Source: Rhodospirillaceae bacterium
Lineage (GTDB): Bacteria; Pseudomonadota; Alphaproteobacteria; Thalassobaculales; Thalassobaculaceae
Assembly: GCA_002722775.1 (NCBI GenBank)
Contig: PBMU01000104.1
Span: 1 to 50,435 of the forward strand
DNA length: 50,435 nucleotides
Direction of reading: 5' to 3'
Positions 26,014 to 34,218 of this stretch are shown in pieces. Numbering within the stretch: position 1 is the stretch's first letter; each line of letters starts with the position of its first letter. Made by a program: the position numbers and the translations under genes. The notes below the pieces were generated by a model. The model ran no database searches, was not told where the DNA came from, and saw nothing but the letters and a program-made list of their open reading frames with translations.

Positions 26014-26474
26014 TGACCAATTGGAAGTATGATTTGGCGGAAGATTTTTTGTTTGCAAGGTCATAGGAGACGGTGTTTTGCGTACCGACAGGAGCTGGCT
26101 GCGAAGCGATCCCAAAAGTTTCACATGGTTAAACACAATACCCTAATGTGAACCATGCATGGGGAGTTGGCGCAGATCAGAGCATGGTCTGCCGTCTTGG
26201 TCTTGTTCACATCAGACCGCATGTGTGCGGGAAAAGTGTGGCGGGCCTCAATACAGCCTGCTCCCGGATCGCCATATCATTCCACGAAATCAAACCCGTT
26301 GGCCCCCCCCTCCAGCCCTACAAGCCGCCCAAATCTTGGGCATTCTACTCGCTGGCCGAATTTGATCACTTGCTTATGCGCGCCGATGAACCGAACTGGG
26401 TTGACACTTGAATCACCTCCCGTCGCCCGCGCATACTTGCGTTTTTTATTCTGAAAACGCGAGAGAAAGTGGTA
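26014..26474. other. Intergenic stretch, possible coding relic
   Basis: About 460 bp upstream of the phytanoyl-CoA dioxygenase gene. A plus-strand frame ending at 26411 reads like the tail of a protein (PPKSWAFYSLAEFDHLLMRA) but has no supported start, and a C8 run at 26302-26311 could mark a frameshift. A 7-bp inverted repeat CATGGTT/AACCATG lies near 26125-26158. No function can be assigned. Confidence 0.35.
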
Positions 26475-27326
26475 ATGGGCAAGGTCCTGAGCGATGCCGA
26501 GATCCAGCACTACGAAACCCAGGGATATGTCTCACCCGTGCCGGTCCTGAGTGCTGATGAGGTTAACGAAGCGCGCGCCGAAATTGAAGCCTTCGAGGCC
26601 CGGACCGGCAAGACACTGGACTATCCGGAGAAGTCGAAGTCATACCTTTTATTTGACTGGGCTGACAGGTTGGTGCGCCACCCACATGTGCTGGACACGG
26701 TCGAGGACCTTATTGGACCAAATATCCTAGTTTATCACACCACTATGTGGATCAAGGACGTTGGAACTCCTCAATACATCCTCTGGCATCAGGACGGTAC
26801 GTATTTCTTTCTAGATCCGCAATTACATGTGACCGCCTGGGTCGCATTATCGGACGCGCCGGTGGAAGCAGGGTGTATGCACGTTCTGCCTGGTTCCCAC
26901 ACTTGGGGCCAGTACCACCATAAGGATGATCCGGGTGAGTACAATCTGATCCTGCGGGGCCAGGCTATCTTCGGGGAATTTAATGACGAGGACGGCAAGC
27001 CTATGCCGCTTCGGGCCGGCGAGATGTCTCTTCATCACACGCGTTTGGTGCATTGTTCCTATCCGAATCGGCATCACGATCGCCGTCTAGGTTTTGGTAT
27101 CAGTTACATTCCTGCCCACGTTCGCGACATTGGAAAGTCGCCGGGTTCAGCAATGTTAGTGCGCGGCACGGACCGTTGGGGCCATTTCACCCCGGAACAT
27201 CGGGTTGGTGCTGCCCTGAGCGATGAAGCTTACGAGAACCACCGCCAGCTAATGGAACGCTTCCGCGCACGGCAAGATTCCGGCGCCGATATCAAGCGTG
27301 AGGTGTCCTATACCCCAATCACTTGA
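26475..27326 (+). CDS. Phytanoyl-CoA dioxygenase (PhyH) family protein
   Basis: 283 residues from ATG 26475 (GTG 26469 is the longer option). It is a non-haem Fe(II)/2-oxoglutarate oxygenase of the PhyH type. The iron-binding His-x-Asp is ILWHQDGTYFFLDP and the distal His is probably in SLHHTRLVHCSYPN, followed by the 2-oxoglutarate-binding Arg in HDRRLGFGISYIP. VTAWVALSDAPVEAGCMHVL is the typical PhyH central block. Bacterial members hydroxylate many small molecules, so the substrate cannot be named. It converges with the TTC38-like gene; the stops are 25 bases apart. Confidence 0.92.
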   Translation: MGKVLSDAEIQHYETQGYVSPVPVLSADEVNEARAEIEAFEARTGKTLDYPEKSKSYLLFDWADRLVRHPHVLDTVEDLIGPNILVYHTTMWIKDVGTPQYILWHQDGTYFFLDPQLHVTAWVALSDAPVEAGCMHVLPGSHTWGQYHHKDDPGEYNLILRGQAIFGEFNDEDGKPMPLRAGEMSLHHTRLVHCSYPNRHHDRRLGFGISYIPAHVRDIGKSPGSAMLVRGTDRWGHFTPEHRVGAALSDEAYENHRQLMERFRARQDSGADIKREVSYTPIT

Positions 27327-27351
27327 GACTTCGGGCCATCGCGGTCTGTGT

Positions 27352-28704
27352 TCAGGCTGCCCGTGCCAAGGCGTCGCGGTAAAGGGTACGCTCCGTCACC
27401 CTTCTGAAGCCAATTCCAGAGATATCCTGCAACAGGACAGATAGCTGTACGTCGCGGCCCGCACGCGTCGCAGAATCGACTAACACCTGGAAAAATAAAT
27501 CTCGTTGGGCGTGGCTGCCGCCGATTTGGGCGAGCTCGCGGCGGATTGGCCAAAGTAGGTTGACTACACGCTCATGATCCCCCTCACCATGAGCCCCCAT
27601 AGCTTCGACCAATGGCGCGCCAAGCGACCTAGTTGCGTTCCCAAGCGGCCCAGTTTCAATGCCTACTCGGCGCATGTTGCCAGCCAGCTCATCCACCAGG
27701 TCGTGACGTCCGACCGCGGAAAGTGCGATCGCATCATGAGCACTGGAGAAAGGATTGTCATGATCCGTGACGCGTTCGGCACAAAAGTTGGCGATGGTTT
27801 TCCAGCGGCCGCCCACATCAATGCCACGCAATTCCAAGCGCTTTAGGAGCGAGGCAACGTTCTGTAGATCAATGGTAGCGTCGGGCATTGCTTTCACCAG
27901 TGGCGATTCGGGGTTTCGCACGCGGGTGTCCAGGAGCTCCAGGATACGATCGTGTTCGCCACGCTCTAGAAGAAATAGGCAGAGGTGCCACCAGTTGTGG
28001 TGAGCAATCTGGTTGGCCCGCTCCCAGTTGCCGCAAAGGTTTTCCAGCCAGTTAACGCCGTCATCAATGCGTCCTTGCATGACCAAAACATGTGCTACCG
28101 CATGGGCACCCCAGGCGCTTTCCGGTTCGCGGTCGACAGAGTCGCGCCCACAGCGTTCGGCGGTCTGGTACTCCCCAGCCTCCTCGTTCGAGAATGCTCG
28201 CACGGCCTGGAATTGTGCGAAATCAGGTGTCGTTTCGGTCCAGGCCGGTGCGGCGCGTTCAACGATGTCCCGCATCCATATGCTTTCGCCTGACCAAAAT
28301 AACTCGAACTGTAGGAGGCGATGAGCAAGAATGTCGGTCGGATGGGTGGCCACATGTGTTTCAAGCAACGAGACACCGGCTCGCAGATTACCTTCATGGG
28401 CTATCCGAACTGCGTCGGCCAAAGCTCGCTCTCGCTCCGGCGCGTCGGCCACTGCGGGCGCTGCCTCTTCCAACAGCGCGTCAACAGCAGCATTGAATTT
28501 GGCGGTGCGTGCTGAGTGGAGGATCCACGCTTTCAGGATCCGCGGCAGGGGGAAATTGGGATCGGCTTCGATCGCTTTGTTCAAGTGCCCGATGGCGTCG
28601 GCCCGCCAAGCGACAAAGGACTGTGCTCCGTCATCGAAAGCCTTAGCCGCGACAGGATCCGCCGTCGAAATCTCGAAACCATAGTGATCACTCAAACGCG
28701 TCAT
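27352..28704 (-). CDS. TTC38-like tetratricopeptide repeat protein
   Basis: 450 residues. The pattern matches the TTC38 group (a helical repeat family found in animals and some bacteria): FDDGAQSFVAWRADAIGHLN, then ADPNFPLPRILKAWILHSAR, ERALADAVRIAHEGNLRAGV, ESAWGAHAVAHVLVMQGRID and the signature AHHNWWHLCLFLLERGEHDR. Function is unknown in any organism as far as I know. AAGGAG lies eight bases before ATG 28704. It starts 18 bases after the LLM oxidoreductase gene on the same strand, so the two form an operon. No signal peptide. Confidence 0.87.
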   Translation of the reverse strand: MTRLSDHYGFEISTADPVAAKAFDDGAQSFVAWRADAIGHLNKAIEADPNFPLPRILKAWILHSARTAKFNAAVDALLEEAAPAVADAPERERALADAVRIAHEGNLRAGVSLLETHVATHPTDILAHRLLQFELFWSGESIWMRDIVERAAPAWTETTPDFAQFQAVRAFSNEEAGEYQTAERCGRDSVDREPESAWGAHAVAHVLVMQGRIDDGVNWLENLCGNWERANQIAHHNWWHLCLFLLERGEHDRILELLDTRVRNPESPLVKAMPDATIDLQNVASLLKRLELRGIDVGGRWKTIANFCAERVTDHDNPFSSAHDAIALSAVGRHDLVDELAGNMRRVGIETGPLGNATRSLGAPLVEAMGAHGEGDHERVVNLLWPIRRELAQIGGSHAQRDLFFQVLVDSATRAGRDVQLSVLLQDISGIGFRRVTERTLYRDALARAA

Positions 28705-28722
28705 TACTGTCGCTCCTTGACC

Positions 28723-29673
28723 CTAGGATTGCTTGCCCACATTCTCCATCACATTTTCTGTGAAGCTCTGCATCGCGGTGAGACTGTCCGCGATTGTCTC
28801 GCCGCGGAAGTCGAACACCAACTCATCTACCCCGACCTCTGCCATGGCCGCGATGTCGTCGATCGCCGCCGTGGTTCCGCCGGTAAACAACCGCCGCTCC
28901 TCCCCGTGTGGTGGTTTTCCGCCGTCGTATATCGGAGCCTTGTAAGAAATAGTTAAAGCATCGAAGTCACGACCCTCAGCCTCAGTCAGTTCACGCAGAA
29001 AAGCAAGCTTCACGGCCATTTCCGACGGTGGAAGCGGCGACGCGGCAGTGGCCCCGACCGGATGCCACCCGTCTCCCAGGCGGGCTACCCGCCGGAGCGC
29101 GGGGTTAGAGTGCCCACCGATCCAGATCGGTGGATGTGGCTTCTGAACCGGCGGGGGCTGGCAGTAGAGTTCTTGGAAACGGTAGAAGTCACCCTCATAG
29201 CTTACCGCGTCACCTGTCCAGAGCTTTTTCCAGATCGTAATGTACTCGTCAGTCACTCGGCCCCGTTTAGCGAAGTCGGCCGCATCGAGGGCCGCGAATT
29301 CTTCAGCCATCCAGCCCACTCCGACGCCGACCGTGACCCTCCCTTCGGACAATAGATCCGCGGTAGCGATCGCTTTAGCACAATGGACCGGGTTGCGGTG
29401 CGGAACGATCATCACACTGGAGACGATGCGTAGTTTCTCGGTGGCGGCAGCGACGAAAGTCATTAAGGTCAGTTGCTCAAGGCACTCGCCCTTACTGACA
29501 AAATTTCCGCCCACGGTATATGGATAGGCTGATTCGATGCTGGTTGGCACCACGATGTGGTCCGCAACCATCACGCTGGAGAAACCCGCCTCCTCACCGG
29601 TTTCGAGCAGCGCTTTCAAACCGCGGCGGTTTGCCAATGGTCCCCGTGTTGGCAGATAGAAACCAAATCGCAT
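28723..29673 (-). CDS. LLM class (luciferase-like) F420/FMN-dependent oxidoreductase
   Basis: 316 residues from ATG 29673, which has GGGAG eight bases upstream; the ORF track start at 29688 is five codons earlier. It is a single-domain luciferase-like TIM barrel. Diagnostic parts are MRFGFYLPTRGPLAN, GFSSVMVADHIVVPTS, SVMIVPHRNPVHCAKAIATA, GRVTVGVGVGWMAEEFAAL and HPPIWIGGHSNPALRRVARL, together matching the TIGR03619-type subgroup. Such enzymes use F420 or FMN; the sequence alone does not settle which. The downstream neighbour is TTC38-like; the substrate is unknown. Confidence 0.9.
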   Translation of the reverse strand: MRFGFYLPTRGPLANRRGLKALLETGEEAGFSSVMVADHIVVPTSIESAYPYTVGGNFVSKGECLEQLTLMTFVAAATEKLRIVSSVMIVPHRNPVHCAKAIATADLLSEGRVTVGVGVGWMAEEFAALDAADFAKRGRVTDEYITIWKKLWTGDAVSYEGDFYRFQELYCQPPPVQKPHPPIWIGGHSNPALRRVARLGDGWHPVGATAASPLPPSEMAVKLAFLRELTEAEGRDFDALTISYKAPIYDGGKPPHGEERRLFTGGTTAAIDDIAAMAEVGVDELVFDFRGETIADSLTAMQSFTENVMENVGKQS

Positions 29674-30045
29674 CGCCGAAGCTCCCATGTCATTGTTTGG
29701 AATATGATCTCATCCGGCGGAACCGATGGGCAAGGCATCATAAAAAATTACCCAGGTATTAATAAAATTAGCATCAATGCTTCGTATCTAGAGGGTAACG
29801 GGATTTGTATGAACGAATTTTAGAACCGGTCAAGCAATGTCCTAGCGACTGCGTCTGTGGGTTTTCAATCACGAAAACACGAGTGGGTTCTCGGATCTAA
29901 TCTCTCTCGGTCAACTGTTATGTCCTAGTCAAGGGTCCTGAAACAGCCCAACGTCTTTGACTGATAAAACTAACAATCAGGCCCGACTTTAAAGGCCTTT
30001 TATACAGTTGATCTGAAGCGCTAATTTTTCGTCTGCTAGTGACTT

Positions 30046-30276
30046 GACGATGACTTGCAGGCCATCTGAAAAATACCCTTCGGAATTACAACGAAGGCCC
30101 GGTCTGAGCGGGAAGACAATCTCCCGCGGGCGTTTCAACGTCGAACCCGTCTGGCAAGTCCACTCCCAGCCGGATGGTTAGGGCGCCGCAGTCCGTATGG
30201 GCTGCTGCTTCTTGCGGCGCTGTTTTGCTGCCTTGCCGTGCAGGGGCTAGGGAATTGTGGCGAGTTTCTCCGTCAT
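30046..30276 (-). pseudogene. Relic of an isopenicillin-N-synthase-like 2OG-Fe(II) oxygenase
   Basis: The minus strand has ATG 30276 with a good GAGAGGATG ribosome site, then MTEKLATIP and a TAG. After about 60 bases a different frame gives AAAHTDCGALTIRLGVDL, then DGFDVETPAGDCLP. This matches the iron-binding HTDYGALTIL and G-EV-TP-GDWLP segments of isopenicillin-N-synthase-like dioxygenases. After another shift RAFVVIPKGIFQMA resembles GAFVVNIGD-FQRW. Roughly 200 residues of the normal protein are missing between the start and HTD, and the C-terminus is gone. It is a remnant with a large internal deletion plus frameshifts. The start assignment is weaker than the HTD block. Confidence 0.6.
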
Positions 30277-30381
30277 AGGTTCATCCTCTCAATCGAGGAA
30301 GCAAGTTCCTAGTTCCATCACAAGGTTTTCCAACGGCGAGCTATCATGTTTTTTTGTGCGGTTCAGTGTAAGGCGGCGTTG

Positions 30382-30403
30382 GACCCTAAATTAATTTAGG
30401 GTC
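30382..30403. terminator. 22-bp perfect AT-rich palindrome next to the SPINDLY-type stop codon
   Basis: Each half is GACCCTAAATT or its complement, making a perfect palindrome. On the plus strand it is followed by TTTAATTATTT, as in an intrinsic terminator. It lies six bases past the stop codon of the minus-strand gene 30409-32463, where the following bases are not T-rich. It could act as a terminator for plus-strand transcription, or as a weak 3' hairpin for the minus-strand gene. Confidence 0.55.
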
Positions 30404-30408
30404 TTTAA

Positions 30409-32463
30409 TTATTTCTCGCACCATGTGCGCCACATGCGTCGATAGGCCACCTCAACAGCGCTCGCGTATTTGTCAGGGTTTCCAGCTTCACTTTGGCGAA
30501 CCTCGTCCCTCAACGTACCACGGATGGACCTTAGTGCCTTGCGATCATTGGCCAGCTTAACGGCTAAGCCGATATATTCCCCAACGTCATTAGCGATCCA
30601 TTCCCGTCGGCCAATCGCACCTAAAATGGATCCTGCGACGCGTGAAGGTTGGCTGTGCCCTAGCATGCAAACCACGGGGACCCCCATCCATAGAGCCTCG
30701 AGCGTAGTCACCCCACCACCGAAGGGGAAGGAGTCAAGGGCGACGTCTATCGCGCCGTATGTGGCGAGATGGGCGGCACGAGGCGTCGCGCCAAGGAATA
30801 CGAGGCGGTGGGCGGAGATGCCATTGGTTTCGAATTTCCTTTGGAAACGCCTTCGGATGGTGTGGTCCGACAGGGACCGGTCCTTGAACATGAGGCGAGA
30901 TTCGGTAACTTCATTCAGTATACAAGCACAGCAATCCAGCATGTCATTGGTGACCTTGCTAATGCGGTTCATGCAACCAAAAGTAATCCAACCATTCATG
31001 TCAGCGGGCGGTGGTAGGATGTCTGTCGCGTTTGGCGGTGCTTCAAGCCCGATTTGGCAGGGTAGGTCAATGACCTGTTCGCCGACAAAACTTCTAGCGT
31101 CAGCCGGTATTCCGATAGGATCGTTGAACAAATAGTCGATCCAGGATGCCCCCGTTCCGGACGCAAGGCCCCATGCTGTCACCTGGATAGGTGCAGGTCT
31201 AGCCGCGAAGACCGTCATACGATTGCCACCAAGAAACCCGGAGAGGTCCACCAGGATGTCGATCTGGTCTTTTTGAATCTTTTCCACTAATCCTGCGTCG
31301 GATAATGCGTGTACGTCCGCCCAATGATCGGCGGCTGCGCGGAATGCGCGGGTGTACCGGTCCCCTGAGATCACCCCGGAATAGCAATAGATTTCAAAAA
31401 ATTCCTTGTTGTGGTTCTTGACTGCGGGTCCGAAACAGAATGCTGCTGACTGTTCACGAAAATCGGGAGAGACGTAACCGATCCGGAGGCGTCGCTCCGG
31501 GTTCCGATCGTTGCAGAAGCGTCTTTTGGGAACTGCAAGCGCGCGGCCCCATCGTCTGTCGAACGTCGATCGCAAGTTGCCGTGGTGCTCGAACGTCAAA
31601 TCGCTGAGGAATTCGGAAATAAGGATCCGGTGGGTGGCCGGTATAGGGTTTGCAGGATCGAGAAGCTGCGAGCGTTTGAGGCTTGAGAGCGCATCACCGT
31701 GCATCTGTGAGGCAGCAAAGGTGTTTGAAAGCATGATCCATGTCCCGGATTGGGCTGGTTGGATGCAGGTTGCGTGAAGTGTTGCAAGGCGTGCCTTGTC
31801 CGTCTCACCTAGATTGGTCGATAGTAGGCCGAGATGAAGCCAAGCTTCGGAAACATCGGGCGCCAGGACCAGTGCTCGCCAAAGACAGCGCCGGCTGAGA
31901 TTGCCGCGACCGAAGTCACACCAAAATTTACCGAGCCGTATCCAATTGTTCGCGTCGTTTGGCTGGATCGCCCCAGCTCGTCGATGAAGCCGTGCATGGG
32001 ATTCACACGGGCGCTCCCTTGCTAGATGGTTCGCAAGAACCGACCAGGCTGCCGCATGTCCTGGGGACAGCACGACAGCCCTTCTTGCTGAAGGCCGACG
32101 GCCTTCTAGGTTCTGGGATTGGTCTAGGGCCAGCGCGAAATTAAAATGCGCCGCGTGTGAGGCTGGAGATGCGATGCGGCCCCGATTCAAGCAACACAAA
32201 GCAAAGGTCTTTTCATTTGCGTGCTTTGTGAGAATACCGTGATTGATCCAGGCATCTGCCGATGCCGGCAAGACCGTTAACGCCTCGCGGTACATTCGGC
32301 GCATATTTGGCCTATCCCGCTGGTCTGGACCATGGATTGTGGCCAGGGCTTCAAGAAAGTACCGAGCGGCGGCAACGGGATTTCCTTGTGAGTGAAAAGC
32401 GACAACGCGGGAAAGAAGATAGAGAAAGGGCGAAGACGGTGTTGTCGTTTGTTCAACGTTCAT
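30409..32463 (-). CDS. TPR protein with SPINDLY/OGT-type glycosyltransferase domain (GT41)
   Basis: 684 residues from ATG 32463 (TTG 32502 is possible). The N-terminal half contains degenerate TPRs (ADAWINHGILTKHANEKTFA, SEAWLHLGLLSTNLGETDKA). The C-terminal half is a GT41 domain: RLRIGYVSPDFREQSAAFCF, ILVDLSGFLGGNRMTVFAAR, PAPIQVTAWGLASGTGASWI, ITFGCMNRISKVTNDMLDCC and VALDSFPFGGGVTTLEALWM, then GVPVVCMLGHSQPSRVAGSI. In eukaryotic OGT this domain moves N-acetylglucosamine to Ser/Thr; bacterial relatives are linked to protein or surface glycosylation. Acceptor unknown. It stands alone. Confidence 0.92.
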   Translation of the reverse strand: MNVEQTTTPSSPFLYLLSRVVAFHSQGNPVAAARYFLEALATIHGPDQRDRPNMRRMYREALTVLPASADAWINHGILTKHANEKTFALCCLNRGRIASPASHAAHFNFALALDQSQNLEGRRPSARRAVVLSPGHAAAWSVLANHLARERPCESHARLHRRAGAIQPNDANNWIRLGKFWCDFGRGNLSRRCLWRALVLAPDVSEAWLHLGLLSTNLGETDKARLATLHATCIQPAQSGTWIMLSNTFAASQMHGDALSSLKRSQLLDPANPIPATHRILISEFLSDLTFEHHGNLRSTFDRRWGRALAVPKRRFCNDRNPERRLRIGYVSPDFREQSAAFCFGPAVKNHNKEFFEIYCYSGVISGDRYTRAFRAAADHWADVHALSDAGLVEKIQKDQIDILVDLSGFLGGNRMTVFAARPAPIQVTAWGLASGTGASWIDYLFNDPIGIPADARSFVGEQVIDLPCQIGLEAPPNATDILPPPADMNGWITFGCMNRISKVTNDMLDCCACILNEVTESRLMFKDRSLSDHTIRRRFQRKFETNGISAHRLVFLGATPRAAHLATYGAIDVALDSFPFGGGVTTLEALWMGVPVVCMLGHSQPSRVAGSILGAIGRREWIANDVGEYIGLAVKLANDRKALRSIRGTLRDEVRQSEAGNPDKYASAVEVAYRRMWRTWCEK

Positions 32464-33051
32464 GGTGGCCGCCGAGCGTCTTGGTGATATCAACGCAACC
32501 AAGTCTAGTAGTGACCCAAGCGTATCTACAAGAATTCGCTTAAGCTACTTTGCTCGACTTGTTGACTGTTGTTGGGAATGCATAGGGGGCAGATCATTAA
32601 AGTACATACTCGGTGCTCGTCCTCATAATTTTACCGTGGTCGAAGTTTTCATTATCTTTCTTACTAAATCCATCTTACCTCGAATCATTCGCTTTAAATC
32701 TGACGTTTCGGTGCAGGGCTCCTCAGAGAAATTCGCGAATTCGCTCCCCAAAAAAGGCCTTGTCAAAGATAGTGAGCACGCATAGCGATTGGTTGTCGGG
32801 TTTTCGCTTCGTCTTGAAAAAGGGTCTTGAGTTGGGTTTTCAATTGGATCGCAGACCGATTTGAGGCATTTCAGGGCTCGTTTCCGCTAGAAGTCTTTAT
32901 CATCCATCGCAACCCCAATCGGCAGTAGCTTTAAGAGACAAGGTTTCTGGTATATATTGGGTCAGATGTTAATCCAATCTTGACGATGCCTCGAACAGCC
33001 TTGCGCGTTCAAGTATGTGTGAGCGTTTGGAAAACAACAGAAAACTCTGCA
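32464..33051. promoter_or_regulatory. Divergent upstream region of the GT41 and RND genes
   Basis: About 590 bp between outward-facing genes, AT-rich around 32610-32700 and 32940-32960. It must contain the promoters of both. I could not identify a confident -35/-10 pair, operator or regulator gene. No coding relic was recognised. Confidence 0.3.
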
Positions 33052-34212
33052 ATGCCGCATGATTCTTACGGCCTTCAAAGCCGCTGTTTGAACCATCCCA
33101 CACTGGCTGCGGCAAGCCTTTTAGGCCTGTTGGTTACGGCGGTGTTTACCGTGGGCTTGGCGGATCCGGTTTTTGCCCAAAATCGTCCAACTCCGGTCGT
33201 TGTCGACAAAGTGATTATTCAGCCATTTGCCCAGACAATGCCGGTGACGGGCCGGTTTGTGGCAACGGAATCTGGTGTGGTCGCCGCGCGGGTGGCCGAG
33301 CGGGTGGCGAAGGTGGTCGTCCGGGTTGGTGACCGGGTCAAGACTGGTGATACGCTTGCATCACTATCGGCGGACCGACTGGGGAGCGCTCGTGCGCTTA
33401 GTGTCGCTGAACTGCGCAAGGCCGAGGCTCAGATGCGCCGCGAAAAAGCCAACCTCGCCAAGATGCGACAAACCTATGATCGGATTGTCTCCCTTAAGGG
33501 CTCGGCTGCATTCCGCAAAGATCGCCAGGAAGACTCTGAGCGTGATTTGGAGGTGGCACGGAGCGCCGTTGGCCAGGCGGAAGCCGAGCTTCTTCGAGCA
33601 AAGGCCAATCTCGATCTCTCGGACATCGCTCTGCGCGATGCCATTATCCGTGCACCCTATCCTGGGGTGGTGATCGCATGTCACACGGTATCGGGCAATT
33701 TCGTACGCGTGGGCGATCCGATCGTCACGTTGCTAAATGATGAGGACTTAGAAATCGAGGCCGATGTTCCAGCTGTCCGAACGCTGGGGCTGAGGCCCGG
33801 GACAATGGTCGAAGTAGCGCTCCAGGACGGTCGTAAGCTCGCTGCGTCGGTTCGTGTGGTGGTCCAAGAAGAAAACAGCCGCACGCGCACGCGCGGTGTA
33901 CGCCTCCATCCGAACCTACCCAAAAGTGGGTTCGGGATCGTCGGCAATCAATCGGTGATGGTCGAGATCCCAATCGGAGGTTCCCGGGACGTGGTCACCG
34001 TCCACAAGGACGCGATCGTGATCTCGAAGGGACGACCCATGGCGTATGTTGTGATAGATGGCAAGGCGGAAATCCGTCCAGTCCTGACTGGTAATGCCGT
34101 GGGAAATAGATTCGAGGTCGTACGTGGGTTAAAACCAGGTGAGATAGTTGTCGTGCGCGGCAATGAGCGCCTTCGCCCGGGGCAGTTGGTTACACCTTTC
34201 GGCTCTGGATAG
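33052..34212 (+). CDS. RND efflux periplasmic adaptor (membrane fusion protein)
   Basis: About 386 residues from ATG 33052, chosen because the signal peptide (ASLLGLLVTAVFTVGLADPV then FAQ) is then near the N-terminus; the ORF extends to TTG 32980. The lipoyl half-motifs are ATESGVVAARVAERVAKVVV-like with GDRVKTGDTLASL, and the second half is IIRAPYPGVVIACHTVSGNF followed by VRVGDPIVTL. A coiled-coil hairpin (ALSVAELRKAEAQMRREKAN) lies between. It links the inner-membrane pump to an outer-membrane channel across the periplasm. The RND permease starts seven bases after its stop. Confidence 0.92.
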   Translation: MPHDSYGLQSRCLNHPTLAAASLLGLLVTAVFTVGLADPVFAQNRPTPVVVDKVIIQPFAQTMPVTGRFVATESGVVAARVAERVAKVVVRVGDRVKTGDTLASLSADRLGSARALSVAELRKAEAQMRREKANLAKMRQTYDRIVSLKGSAAFRKDRQEDSERDLEVARSAVGQAEAELLRAKANLDLSDIALRDAIIRAPYPGVVIACHTVSGNFVRVGDPIVTLLNDEDLEIEADVPAVRTLGLRPGTMVEVALQDGRKLAASVRVVVQEENSRTRTRGVRLHPNLPKSGFGIVGNQSVMVEIPIGGSRDVVTVHKDAIVISKGRPMAYVVIDGKAEIRPVLTGNAVGNRFEVVRGLKPGEIVVVRGNERLRPGQLVTPFGSG

Positions 34213-34218
34213 ACTCTT

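Larger units (their letters stand above)
29674..30408. other. Long intergenic region containing an oxygenase relic and a palindrome
   Basis: About 735 bp between the LLM gene and the SPINDLY-type gene. It contains the 2OG-oxygenase remnant (30046-30276) and the 22-bp palindrome (30382-30403), described separately. Two short hairpins also occur within the relic (CCTTCG/CGAAGG near 30077-30098; GCGGGA/TCCCGC near 30109-30128). In 29690-30040 I see nothing convincing. Confidence 0.45.

Noticed and set aside
29704-29823. 39-codon ORF beginning ATGATCTCATCC as a small gene
   Set aside because: It has no ribosome site, no recognisable motif and starts inside the upstream region of the LLM gene.
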